Source: JAISFI01 sp031553775 (GTDB lineage Bacteria; Bacteroidota; Bacteroidia; Bacteroidales; Azobacteroidaceae). Taken from it: 64,000 nt of DNA. The stretch is taken from assembly GCA_031553775.1 (NCBI GenBank), contig JAVBLA010000021.1, positions 1 through 64,000 of the forward strand. The letters run 5' to 3'. Of this stretch, positions 16,316-25,447 are shown one piece after another (within the stretch, counting starts at the first letter, position 1; every line of letters begins with the position of its first letter). The notes below the pieces were generated by a model. The model was not told the origin of the DNA. It did no database searches and saw only the letters and a program-made list of their open reading frames with translations. The translations under genes and the position numbers were made by a program.

Positions 16316-18198
16316 ACCCTTCCTATTCGTTGAAATTTTATCTGAAAGCTCTTTTCCCGGCCTTCTTCAGTTTGATCCTGTTGGCAACAGGAATGGTATG
16401 GGATCATTTTCAGGCCTCCTTTTTTTCGGGATATTTTCGTCTTGCCTGGTATGTAACGGCTTATCTTCCTGTAGCCTTTCCTGTAATCGGGGAAGCCTTG
16501 AAGTATATACTGAAAGGTAATATTTTTACCGAATTTTTCCTGATGGCAGTCGCTACTGCCGGTGCTTTTGCTATCGGAGAATATCCGGAGGCTGTAGGGG
16601 TTATGTTGTTTTATGCGGTAGGTGAATTTTTTCAGGAACTGGCGGTAGACAGGGCACAGGCAAATATCAAGGGGTTAATTGACCAGCGTCCGGATACTGT
16701 TTCTGTATTGGAAAATGGGGCAACCGGAACTGCATTGGCAAAGGAAGTCCCGGTTGGAACGGTAATCCGCCTGAAGCCGGGAGAAAAAGTAGCATTAGAC
16801 GGAATATTGCTTTCCGGTTATGCGTCTTTCAATACGGCAGCCCTGACCGGCGAAAGTAAGCCGGATACCAAAACAAAAGGAGAAAGTGTGCTGGCAGGAA
16901 TGATCAATCTGAATTCTCCGGCCGATGTAAAGGTTACTGCATTATATGAAGACAGTAAGCTTTCCCGGATACTGGAACTCGTGCAACAGGCTACGGAACA
17001 GAAGGCGCCGACAGAGCTTTTTATCCGGAAATTTGCCCGTTACTATACACCGGCGGTGGTAGCTGCTGCTTTGCTCATCTGCCTGGCACCCGCTCTTATT
17101 GTAGAACCTTACATCTTCTCAGACTGGTTATATCGGGCCCTGGTATTCCTGGTGATATCTTGTCCCTGTGCCCTGGTAATTTCTATTCCTTTGAGTTATT
17201 TCGGAGGGATCGGTGCTGCTTCCCGGCATGGTATTTTATTTAAAGGAAGCAATTACCTGGATCTGATGGCCTCTGTGAAGCATATTGTGATGGATAAAAC
17301 AGGAACGTTGACCGAAGGTGTTTTCCAGGTGAAACGGGTGGTCGTGGAGCCTGCATTCGATACAGACGGGTTAATACGCCTGGTCAATGTATTGGAAAGC
17401 CACTCAACTCATCCTGTGGCGACAGCTATTGCCGCCTATGCAGGAGTTCCCGATCCGTCATTACAAGCCAGCGATGTGGAAGAAATTCCCGGCCGGGGTT
17501 TGAAAGGAACGATTGCAGGCAAAACGATACTGGCCGGCAATACCCGTTTGCTGGATTCATTTGAAATTCCATATACCATTCACGCTCAGGATTTGGACGA
17601 TACGGTGATTGCTGTGGCGATAGAAGGTGTTTTTGCCGGTTATCTTACCATTGCGGATCAAATAAAGCCGGATGCCAAAAATGCAGTAGATGCCTTGAAA
17701 CGCATGAATATCCGGGTAATGATGTTGAGTGGCGACAAAGAAACTGTTGTGAGGCAGGTGGCCGGAGAACTCGGAATCGATGATGCATACGGAAATTTAC
17801 TTCCTGAAGATAAAGTTTCTCATATCCAGGAAATAAAACAGAAAAACGAATCTGTCGTGTTTGTTGGCGACGGGGTGAACGATGCTCCTGTTATTGCAAT
17901 CAGTGATGCCGGTATTGCCATGGGTGGCCTGGGAAGCGATGCTGCCATCGAAATCGCGGATATCGTCATTCAGGACGATGAACCTTCCAAAATCCCGATG
18001 GCTGTACGCATTGGAAAAGAAACCAAAAAGATCGTAAAACAGAATATTATCTTTGCTTTTGCTATTAAGCTGGCAGTACTGATTCTCGGAGCAGAAGGCA
18101 TTGCCACCCTATGGGAAGCCGTTTTTGCCGATGTAGGGGTTGCCTTGTTAGCCATATTGAATGCCATGCGCATTCAAAGGAAAAATTTTGAGCCCTGA
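16309..18198 (+). CDS. P1B-type heavy-metal efflux ATPase (Zn/Cd/Pb class)
   Basis: Exports divalent soft metals across the inner membrane using ATP. The 629 residues contain the actuator motif TGES, the intramembrane metal motif SCPCALV followed by SIPLSYFGGIGAASR, the phosphorylation motif DKTGTLTEG, an SHSTHPVATAI-type HP locus and the hinge GDGVNDAPVI. The CPC motif with this following sequence, and the near C-terminal membrane pair, fit the ZntA/CadA class. It has no N-terminal heavy-metal-associated domain, which is common in Bacteroidetes. It is downstream of a Fur-family gene but has its own promoter. Confidence 0.9.
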   Translation: MQHPSYSLKFYLKALFPAFFSLILLATGMVWDHFQASFFSGYFRLAWYVTAYLPVAFPVIGEALKYILKGNIFTEFFLMAVATAGAFAIGEYPEAVGVMLFYAVGEFFQELAVDRAQANIKGLIDQRPDTVSVLENGATGTALAKEVPVGTVIRLKPGEKVALDGILLSGYASFNTAALTGESKPDTKTKGESVLAGMINLNSPADVKVTALYEDSKLSRILELVQQATEQKAPTELFIRKFARYYTPAVVAAALLICLAPALIVEPYIFSDWLYRALVFLVISCPCALVISIPLSYFGGIGAASRHGILFKGSNYLDLMASVKHIVMDKTGTLTEGVFQVKRVVVEPAFDTDGLIRLVNVLESHSTHPVATAIAAYAGVPDPSLQASDVEEIPGRGLKGTIAGKTILAGNTRLLDSFEIPYTIHAQDLDDTVIAVAIEGVFAGYLTIADQIKPDAKNAVDALKRMNIRVMMLSGDKETVVRQVAGELGIDDAYGNLLPEDKVSHIQEIKQKNESVVFVGDGVNDAPVIAISDAGIAMGGLGSDAAIEIADIVIQDDEPSKIPMAVRIGKETKKIVKQNIIFAFAIKLAVLILGAEGIATLWEAVFADVGVALLAILNAMRIQRKNFEP

Positions 18199-18232
18199 AA
18201 GGATTCCACTACATCAGGTTTTAAATATCATC

Positions 18233-19957
18233 TTACCAGATCGATAATTTTTTCGATACCTGTATTTCCGGAGAGGAGAAATAAACAATATAATGCCCTT
18301 TTTCCGGAATTGTATAGGGCGTGATGCCGCGCTCAACCTGTTCAGATACGATATTCATCCCTGCGAGGTTGTATATCTGCATTTTTCCCGCGGATTCGGA
18401 GGATACGATCAACTGTTTTTCTTGCACTGAAATGCTGAAGCCGGTGTTATTTTTTGCGGAGCCTATGGCTGATCCGTCTCTGGTGAATCTCAACATAACA
18501 GCGTGCAGGGGGTTGATGGTGAATTTGAATATTCCCTGGCCTGAGGGGGTTACTGCAACTTCAGTTTCTTTCAGTGTAATGGGAAAAGTAGTCTGGTTCG
18601 GATAATAAGAAAAAGCATCTTTGAATGCCGCATCTGCAGTTCCTATTTCCAGGGTGATGTCTGCAGCAGTGGTGGTAAGACCGCGTCCGGTTACGAAAAC
18701 CGTAAGTTGCGAACCGTCATCGGAGGCATAAGTATAAATCTGGTTATCGGAACTTGTGCATTTCAATAAGTTCCCTTTCAGGTTTCCTGCCATCATTTTG
18801 AATATCTGGAAAGGATATATTTCGGTTTTGCCGGTCATGCTTAAAATGCTCCGGCTTTCTTTATCTATTCCATTTCTCAGGGGCCAGAAATTAGCCATAT
18901 CCACGCCTGCTTCCAGGAAACGTCCGATACCGTCAAAAAATCCGGCGATTCGTAAATCAGCAGTCGTATGGTTACAATTATATTCGGTCATAGCCATCAG
19001 GAAGTTTTTTCCCGGATATTTCTTTTTGAACACATTTTCCACTTCCTGCAGGGAGGTACATTGCTTTGCCTGGTTATTGCTTCCCGTATAATACCAGTGG
19101 ATAACGATCATATCGATGTATTCGCCACAGATATTGGCAATTTCGTTCCACCATTTGATAGTTCCGTCTGTAGTGTTCTCGTTTTCATAACTATCGGCAT
19201 ATTCGTCTGCTGCTTTGGTTTCTTCCCGGCTATTGATATTCAGGTACATCTGACGGATAGTTTCCCATTGTGAGGGATCGGTACGTTCTTTGGTCCCTAC
19301 AAAGTCTACATTGTTATGTCCGTTAGCGCCTATCAGTATATCCGGATCTTCCGCTTTCATGGCCTGTGCATAAGTCTTAACCACATTAGCATATTCTGTT
19401 GCCGTCATAAAGGGATGCCAGTAGGTTTCATTTCCGATTTCCCAGTACCTGACTTTATATCCTTTGGTTTTACAATATTTCACCCAGTCTGCTGCTTCTC
19501 TGGCTCCTCCTTCCACATCTTGTCTGATAAACCAGGACTCCGTATTGACTACCAGGATTGCTTCAGCGCCGATCCTGGAGCAAAACGCCATAAATTCATC
19601 GAAATCGGTTTCAGTTTCACCCTCTTCATATGGAAAACGGTTGTTGTTATCCAATAAATTGGTTTTCCAGTGGAAATTATCTGCCACTGTACCACCCGGA
19701 TACCGAAGGAATTTGCAGGGTATTTCTTTCAATTTTGTTTCGATAACCCCGTCTTGTAATGCTTCATCGTCTTCTACCCAGAAAAGGAAGTTTGTGCCCC
19801 ACATCAGCGGACTGACGGTTCCGATCACTTCCTGTGGAAATACTTTGGTCTGTTTCACTACGGCTACGGAACTTCTCAAATTTCCCTGAGCCCGGACATT
19901 CCCGGTCCCTGCTATAGCCAGCAATAATATTCCGGCAAGAATCAAGTGTTTTTTCAT
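18233..19957 (-). CDS. Secreted GH51-like glycoside hydrolase (arabinofuranosidase-like) with a T9SS-type tail
   Basis: 574 residues with a signal peptide ending near residue 23. The clan GH-A (beta/alpha)8 barrel has the acid/base Glu177 in WEIGNETYW and the nucleophile Glu325 in MAMTEYN, the arrangement seen in alpha-L-arabinofuranosidases of GH51. A beta-sandwich follows (about 390-500). The last ~75 residues (KMQIYNLAGMNIVSEQV, HYIVYF, SKKLSIW) look like a type A Por secretion tail, implying export by the type IX system. It is the last gene of a minus-strand run behind GH2 and two sulfatases (30 bp gap). The exact substrate is uncertain because related clan members act on other sugars. 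Confidence 0.75.
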   Translation of the reverse strand: MKKHLILAGILLLAIAGTGNVRAQGNLRSSVAVVKQTKVFPQEVIGTVSPLMWGTNFLFWVEDDEALQDGVIETKLKEIPCKFLRYPGGTVADNFHWKTNLLDNNNRFPYEEGETETDFDEFMAFCSRIGAEAILVVNTESWFIRQDVEGGAREAADWVKYCKTKGYKVRYWEIGNETYWHPFMTATEYANVVKTYAQAMKAEDPDILIGANGHNNVDFVGTKERTDPSQWETIRQMYLNINSREETKAADEYADSYENENTTDGTIKWWNEIANICGEYIDMIVIHWYYTGSNNQAKQCTSLQEVENVFKKKYPGKNFLMAMTEYNCNHTTADLRIAGFFDGIGRFLEAGVDMANFWPLRNGIDKESRSILSMTGKTEIYPFQIFKMMAGNLKGNLLKCTSSDNQIYTYASDDGSQLTVFVTGRGLTTTAADITLEIGTADAAFKDAFSYYPNQTTFPITLKETEVAVTPSGQGIFKFTINPLHAVMLRFTRDGSAIGSAKNNTGFSISVQEKQLIVSSESAGKMQIYNLAGMNIVSEQVERGITPYTIPEKGHYIVYFSSPEIQVSKKLSIW

Positions 19958-19987
19958 ATGTAAATGCCTTTAGTCTATCTTTTGATA

Positions 19988-22276
19988 TTATTGAACAACC
20001 TCCACAATTCCCAGGTCGAATACCTGGTTTCCTCTTTTGGCTTTACTGTTATTCGTACAATAAACCGCAATGGTATTTTTTCCTTTTTTCAAGATACCTT
20101 TTTCTATCGGTTGATAACCATGGTGTCCGTAGTGTGCGATCCTTCCGTTCATATATAACACTTTCTTGCCGTTGATATATACTTCGGCAGTATCGTCATA
20201 CCAGATCTTCAGTAATGGCCGGGAGGGAACATCGTTTAGTTCTATTTCCTTACGGACCCATAATTCGTCGGTATTCCAGATCGTTTTAGGCTGATGGGCA
20301 AAGGCCTTGCGTTCATCTACCGGATATCCCAGCTGGAATGCCGGGTTATTATAGCCGAAAGAAGCTTTTCCGGATGGCCATTTACTATCGTTGAAACCTG
20401 GCTGATTCCAATTTTTATCAGGTTGTTGGAACGTATATTTCCAGGTCTGCGATTCTTTTTCCGAATCCGGAAGATATACTTTTAACTGTGTTTTTCCTGT
20501 CCACAGTTTCCGGTGCATCTGATTCAGGTCGGTTGCCGGTATTTTTTCTATTTTCCGGTCGTATGTCAGGAATCCGTTGGTTTCTATTTCCACATCGGTT
20601 GTTTGGGTATAGATAGCCGCGCTTAGCCCGAGGTCGATCAGCAGGTCCAGCTCGAACACCATTTGTTCATAGTCCTTGCGGTAGCTTGCGCGATCCGAAT
20701 AAGTGGTATATCCCCAGTTTTTATCATTTTCAATCCAGGTATGTCCTTTTATGGGCAGTCCGAGTCCTCCGAATTCACCCACTACGAAAGCCCGGTTTTT
20801 GCCGCTGTTCTCGATTCTTCCGGGACCCGGATACCTGTGTACATCGCAAACATCGCCATTGCCCATGTCTACCCATCCGCTTACGCTGACTAACCGGGAG
20901 GGGTCGTACGATCGGGTCCAGTCGATCAGCGATTTGCCCCCAAACTGTCCCCAACCTTCATTGAATACTACCCACAATACAATACAGGGATAGTTCCGGA
21001 TCCGGTCTACCATCTGTTTCAGTTCGAATTCGAATTGTTTGGCCGAGCGGGGGTTCTTACCGGGATCTCCGTCTTTCAGGTTGAATTCACTGCTGCAAAC
21101 CGCATCCTGCCAGACAAGAACACCCATTTTATCACAGTGGTAGTAAAACCTTTCCGGTTCAATTTTGATATGTTTCCGAATGGTGTTGAATCCGGCTTTT
21201 TTAGTGAATTCGATATCGTATTTCAGGGCTTCATCGCTGGGGGGAGTCAGCAGTCCGTCGGGCCACCATCCCTGATCCAGCATGCCATACTGGAATACGA
21301 ATTTGTTATTGAGCATCATCCTTGTGAATCCTTCTTTATCTTTGGCGATAGAAATTTTGCGCATGGCAAAGTAAGAATCGACCACATCTACAGTCCCGTT
21401 GTTTTTGATCAATTCTATTTTCAGATCGTACAGGTAAGGATTATCAGGACTCCACCATTGTGCATGGTCTATCTTCAGGTTGAATTTACTTCGGATATTT
21501 CCTTCCTGTGAAGCAATGGCTTTCCCTTTGTCATAAGCTGTTATTTTGACATGTTCGTCACCGGAAGTGTTGCGTCCCTGTACCTGGACGGTAAAAATTC
21601 CCTGATCAATATCGGGCACACCGGTAAATCTTTCTATGGATTGAGAAGAAACAGGTTCCAGCCAAACCGTTTTCCAGATGCCGGAAACGGCTGTGTACTT
21701 GATTCCTCGGGGTTTCAGGGTCTGTTTTCCGATGGGTTGCGGAGTCGTATCCGTTGAGTCGGTTACAGAAACGATGATTTCCTGGTTGGCTCCTTTTTTC
21801 AGGAAAGAAGTGATATCGAAAACAAATGCGTCTGAACTGCCTTCGTGCGACCCGATTTTTTTTCCATTGATCCATACATCGGATGCAAAGTCGACACCAT
21901 CGAAATGTAGCAGGATATTTTTCCCATTCCAGCTTTCCGGAATAGAGAAAGTCCTTTTATACCAAAGCATATCTTTGGGAAGAAATTCCCGTTGTACTCC
22001 CGACAGGGCTGATTCTATGGCAAAAGGGACCAGTATCTTTCCTTCATTGATATTTTGTGGAATACGGGTCTGATGTGTTGTTACACGGTAATCCCACAAA
22101 CCATTCAGGTTTTTCCAGTCCTTCCGTTGCATAATGGGACGCGGATATTCCTGCCAGGCGTTTTCAGGAGTCACTTTTAAAGCAAAATCGGAAATAATTT
22201 TTTTCCGTTGCAACTCCCAGGCATCCGCTGATAATACCGAGATAATGCAGAGGGCTGTTAAGAAGATTCGTTTCAT
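19988..22276 (-). CDS. Secreted GH2 family glycoside hydrolase (beta-galactosidase/glucuronidase type)
   Basis: The start is ATG 22276, giving the signal peptide MKRIFLTALCIISVLSADA; an extension to 22333 lies in an AT-rich heptad repeat and is rejected. The 762 residues hold a sugar-binding domain (about 55-210), an Ig-like domain, and a TIM barrel with acid/base Glu440 in VVFNEGWGQFGG and the likely nucleophile Glu501 in VGEFGGLG. A C-terminal beta-sandwich follows. Sulfatases immediately upstream imply removal of a terminal sugar from a desulfated glycan. The partial gene at 62673 is a paralogue, with matching PRPIM, NLNGLWDY and LDQGWWPDGL segments. Confidence 0.88.
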   Translation of the reverse strand: MKRIFLTALCIISVLSADAWELQRKKIISDFALKVTPENAWQEYPRPIMQRKDWKNLNGLWDYRVTTHQTRIPQNINEGKILVPFAIESALSGVQREFLPKDMLWYKRTFSIPESWNGKNILLHFDGVDFASDVWINGKKIGSHEGSSDAFVFDITSFLKKGANQEIIVSVTDSTDTTPQPIGKQTLKPRGIKYTAVSGIWKTVWLEPVSSQSIERFTGVPDIDQGIFTVQVQGRNTSGDEHVKITAYDKGKAIASQEGNIRSKFNLKIDHAQWWSPDNPYLYDLKIELIKNNGTVDVVDSYFAMRKISIAKDKEGFTRMMLNNKFVFQYGMLDQGWWPDGLLTPPSDEALKYDIEFTKKAGFNTIRKHIKIEPERFYYHCDKMGVLVWQDAVCSSEFNLKDGDPGKNPRSAKQFEFELKQMVDRIRNYPCIVLWVVFNEGWGQFGGKSLIDWTRSYDPSRLVSVSGWVDMGNGDVCDVHRYPGPGRIENSGKNRAFVVGEFGGLGLPIKGHTWIENDKNWGYTTYSDRASYRKDYEQMVFELDLLIDLGLSAAIYTQTTDVEIETNGFLTYDRKIEKIPATDLNQMHRKLWTGKTQLKVYLPDSEKESQTWKYTFQQPDKNWNQPGFNDSKWPSGKASFGYNNPAFQLGYPVDERKAFAHQPKTIWNTDELWVRKEIELNDVPSRPLLKIWYDDTAEVYINGKKVLYMNGRIAHYGHHGYQPIEKGILKKGKNTIAVYCTNNSKAKRGNQVFDLGIVEVVQ

Positions 22277-22278
22277 GA

Positions 22279-22312
22279 TAATTGAAAATTGATAATTGAA
22301 AATTGAAAATGG
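22279..22312. repeat. Heptad AATTGAA-type repeat between sulfatase and GH2 genes
   Basis: Four to five units of the 7-bp motif (A)AATTG(A/T)A lie just before the GH2 start. They are the reverse complement of the CAATTnT units seen at 4734 and 60199. Confidence 0.7.
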
Positions 22313-22347
22313 CATGTTGTTTTCATGATACATACTATTTCATATTT

Positions 22348-23805
22348 TCATTGTTGTTTCTTTTTCTTTTTTGTCTGGTTATTGCCGGTATTTCCGGATT
22401 CTTCCTTTTGATTCTTGTTTTCGTCGAGTGCCGAATGTTTCAGTGCATCCATTTCGGTTGCCTGCCCCAGGTCTCCTTGGTTTTTCATCCAGGCCTGCAA
22501 TTGTTTCTTCAGGTCTTCTTTGATTTTTTTACAGGCAGGATCATTGGCCAGGTTATTCATCTCATAGGGATCTTTTTCTACATCGTACAACTCTTCAGCG
22601 GGACGGTACAAATACTTCTGTACCAGCACGTCGGCCTCCGGATCGGTTTTCGCTTTTGCTTTCCAGGAAGTGAACGGCTGGTTATTGATCGTGATGTTTT
22701 TAAATTGTGCTTCAGGGGTGAGGTTGAGAATAAACCTGTATTTTTCCGATCGTACGGTACGGCTGCCGTAATAATCCGGTCCCCCGAAAATTCCCCGTGA
22801 AGTCTGTAGCCCGAATACATAATTTTTATGTTTATCGGTTTTGCCCTTTAGCACGGGCAGAAAGCTTTTTCCATCCAATGCTTTGTCGGGAGTTCCTCCG
22901 GCAACTTCCACAAAGGTGGGTACCACATCGCAATATTCTATCATGGCATTACTTTTGCTACCGGCTTTGATCATATCGGCGTAGCGGACGATAAATCCTG
23001 TTTGCAGTCCGTTCCCGTAGCAGGTCCACTTGGCAAAAGGTAGATCATTTCCCTGCTCGCTGGTAAAAACGACCAGTGTATTTTCGTCTAAATTGTACTT
23101 TTTCAATAGTTCGAGGCATTGGCCGAATTGCCAGTCCATATAAGCCACCTCTGCCAGATACCTCGAGTATTCATCGCGGGTTTCGTCCGTATCGACCCAA
23201 TAGGGAGGTAAAATCAGTTTATCTTTTGGAAAGTCGGCGGCATTTCCTTTGTTATGGGGAGAATGAGGCTCGTGTGAGCACGCGAACAGGCAGAAATTTT
23301 TATCGCCCGACTGATATTGGGATAAAAACTGATCCATTAATTTGAAATCCATTTCTCCTTGGGCTTTTCCTATATAATTGAAAGGATAAACACTTTCGGG
23401 TGTAATATGCCGTTTCCCGAGCAAGGCAACATCGTATCCCAAAGGCTTCAGGTAATGCACAATGCTTTTTATTCCCGGGTTGGTTTTACAATGATTGGGA
23501 TAGGCTCCGCTTTTTACCGGATAAATACCTGTGTATAGATTAGACCGGGTAGGGGCGCTCATGGGGGCTGCCTGGAAGGCCCGGTTGAAAAGCATCCCTT
23601 CGGTTGCAAAACGGTCGATATTCGGTGTTTTGGAGTTTTTGCCTCCATAGCAGGCAATATCGTGATAGGTACAATCGTCGGCAATGAACAGCAGAATGTT
23701 CGGTGTCTGCTTTTTCTTCTGCATCTGTGCGTTATTCTTCCCGGCGGTGCAGGTACAGGCGGCAGCCAGTCCGGCTCCTAAGAGCAATGTTTCTTTCAGT
23801 TTCAT
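22348..23805 (-). CDS. Ser-type sulfatase of family S1
   Basis: Exported sulfatase that removes sulfate esters from a glycan. The start at ATG 23805 (MKLKETLLLGAGLAAACTC) gives a lipoprotein-like signal; a longer form to 23889 would overlap the upstream gene. The maturation motif in PMSAPTRSNLYTG is S-A-P-T-R, so the active serine must be converted to formylglycine by an anaerobic sulfatase-maturating enzyme, which is not encoded here. The metal site is visible in LFIADDCTYHDIACYGG and the alkaline-phosphatase fold continues to about 480. The C-terminus is Lys/Gln-rich (NQTKKKKKQQ). It lies between a second sulfatase and GH2. Confidence 0.9.
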   Translation of the reverse strand: MKLKETLLLGAGLAAACTCTAGKNNAQMQKKKQTPNILLFIADDCTYHDIACYGGKNSKTPNIDRFATEGMLFNRAFQAAPMSAPTRSNLYTGIYPVKSGAYPNHCKTNPGIKSIVHYLKPLGYDVALLGKRHITPESVYPFNYIGKAQGEMDFKLMDQFLSQYQSGDKNFCLFACSHEPHSPHNKGNAADFPKDKLILPPYWVDTDETRDEYSRYLAEVAYMDWQFGQCLELLKKYNLDENTLVVFTSEQGNDLPFAKWTCYGNGLQTGFIVRYADMIKAGSKSNAMIEYCDVVPTFVEVAGGTPDKALDGKSFLPVLKGKTDKHKNYVFGLQTSRGIFGGPDYYGSRTVRSEKYRFILNLTPEAQFKNITINNQPFTSWKAKAKTDPEADVLVQKYLYRPAEELYDVEKDPYEMNNLANDPACKKIKEDLKKQLQAWMKNQGDLGQATEMDALKHSALDENKNQKEESGNTGNNQTKKKKKQQ

Positions 23806-23837
23806 GATAATAAGTTGTAAGTAATAGTATTCAGTCC

Positions 23838-25193
23838 TTAAAAATTCACATCCATTGCTGTGCCTTTGTCGCCTTGTTGTTTCATCCACTGTTTCAACTC
23901 GGCTTCCATGGTAGCTATCCTGGAGGCGTATTGTTTGTCGTTGACCAGGTTTTTCAGTTCCCAGGGATCGTTTTTCAGATCATAAAACTCCATGGGTGGG
24001 CGTTTTTCAAAGCGGTCGACCAGTGCCTTGGCGGCAGGATCTTTTTCCGCACTTTCCAACCAACAGGCCCAAACCTGTTCCCGGTCATTGATATTCATCA
24101 TGTGTTTTTCGAAATATTTGGCTTCGGGAGTAAGGTTGACAATCAGTTTATACCGTTTATCCTGGATGCTCCTGATCGGGTAAGCGGTTCCTTCCGGGAT
24201 ATTGTTATGGATTCCATACGACCATTCGCGATGTTCTTTTTTCTTTCCATACAACACCTGCAGGTAACTTTTCCCGTCGATTCCTTCGATCGGTTTCCCT
24301 CCTGCGAATTCTATCAGTGTGGGCAGGATGTCTTCGTATTGTACGATGGCATCCGAAACAGAGCCCGCTTTGATATTTTTGGGATAACGTACAGTCAATG
24401 CGCTGTGTTGTCCGTAATACCAGCAGGTCCATTTTCCTCCGGGAAACTGGGGTCCCTGTTCTCCGAGGAACATCACCAGGGTATTGTCTAATTGTTTGGT
24501 TTCTTCCAATGCCTGCAATACAGCGCCGACTTCATCGTCCAGGGCGCCTATTTCCGCCAGGAAATTCCGGTATAATTCCCGGGTTTCCCTGTTGTCTACA
24601 GAGTTGGGAGGAAGTGTCAGCTTGTCGGGATCTATTTTACTCCGGTCGCCTTCCGTCCAGGGTACATGGGGATTCGTACTGCATACGAACAGGCAATAAG
24701 GATCGTTGTTCCGGGTCATGAATTCTTTGATACCACAAGTGGTATAAGTGGCCGACGGGTATACACAATCGGTTTCAAACCCGGGTATTTCCTCGAACCG
24801 GTAAACCGAACGGGGTTGTGTGTGGCGTTTGCCGGTCCGTCCTACCCTGTAACCGGCTTCCGGCATATAATGGGTAATACTTTTAATATTGGGATACGAA
24901 CTTTTATGATTTTGATAAGAACCGTGTCTTGCAGGATATAATCCGGTATACATGGAGGCCCGGATGGGGACACTCATGGTGCAGGATGCATAGTTATTCG
25001 TAAAAAGCATGCCTTCGCGGGCAATTCTGTCTATATGGGGAGTCGCTACATTTTTTCCGCCATAACATCCGATCTCGTTAGATGCCAGGTCGTCGGCAAT
25101 AATTACAACAATATTGGGCTTATCGGCTGCAGCGTTTGCTAAAGGTATCAGGGGTAAAGCCCAGGAAACTGTTTTCAAAAAATTATTTTTCAT
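23838..25193 (-). CDS. Ser-type sulfatase of family S1
   Basis: 451 residues, with a signal-like N-terminus (MKNNFLKTVSWALPLIPLA) and the maturation motif S-V-P-I-R in CTMSVPIRASMYTG. The first metal-binding aspartates are in VVIIADDLASNEIGCYGG. It resembles the adjacent sulfatase over its whole length, so the pair may be an old tandem duplication. It is the first gene of the minus-strand run sulfatase, sulfatase, GH2, GH51-like, and its promoter faces that of the plus-strand sulfatase at 25448. Confidence 0.9.
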   Translation of the reverse strand: MKNNFLKTVSWALPLIPLANAAADKPNIVVIIADDLASNEIGCYGGKNVATPHIDRIAREGMLFTNNYASCTMSVPIRASMYTGLYPARHGSYQNHKSSYPNIKSITHYMPEAGYRVGRTGKRHTQPRSVYRFEEIPGFETDCVYPSATYTTCGIKEFMTRNNDPYCLFVCSTNPHVPWTEGDRSKIDPDKLTLPPNSVDNRETRELYRNFLAEIGALDDEVGAVLQALEETKQLDNTLVMFLGEQGPQFPGGKWTCWYYGQHSALTVRYPKNIKAGSVSDAIVQYEDILPTLIEFAGGKPIEGIDGKSYLQVLYGKKKEHREWSYGIHNNIPEGTAYPIRSIQDKRYKLIVNLTPEAKYFEKHMMNINDREQVWACWLESAEKDPAAKALVDRFEKRPPMEFYDLKNDPWELKNLVNDKQYASRIATMEAELKQWMKQQGDKGTAMDVNF

Positions 25194-25246
25194 GCTTTGT
25201 AATGGACTTAGCTGTTGAATGATTATTTGTAAATAATTTAACCATA

Positions 25247-25390
25247 CGAAGATACGGTAAAAATACCGATAATTTGCAGCATTATTTTTCTTAATTCAAG
25301 CATCATTGTGCAAAAATAAAAAAAATGAACAATGATGCTATGTTTGTGAACAATAGTACGATAAATCTCCTGATCCTTATACTATCTTCG
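25247..25390. promoter_or_regulatory. Divergent promoter region of the sulfatase locus with 21-bp-spaced operator
   Basis: For the rightward gene, TGAACAAT occurs at 25326-25333 and 25347-25354 (21 bp apart), and 28 bp after the second copy is TATCTTCG (25383-25390), a near-consensus -7 box. For the leftward operon the minus strand has the same -7 variant, TATCTTCG (25254-25247). It is preceded by degenerate copies TGCACAAT (25312-25305) and AGAAAAAT (25291-25284), also 21 bp apart and 29 bp from the box. A 10-bp inverted repeat (GCATCATTGT 25300-25309, ACAATGATGC 25329-25338) links the two halves. Repeats and spacings are seen directly; activation by an AraC-type or hybrid two-component regulator is inference. 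Confidence 0.65.
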
Positions 25391-25447
25391 TCCCATCTTC
25401 ATAAAAAAGCAAAATCTTCAAAAAATCATTTTTAATTTTCAATTATC

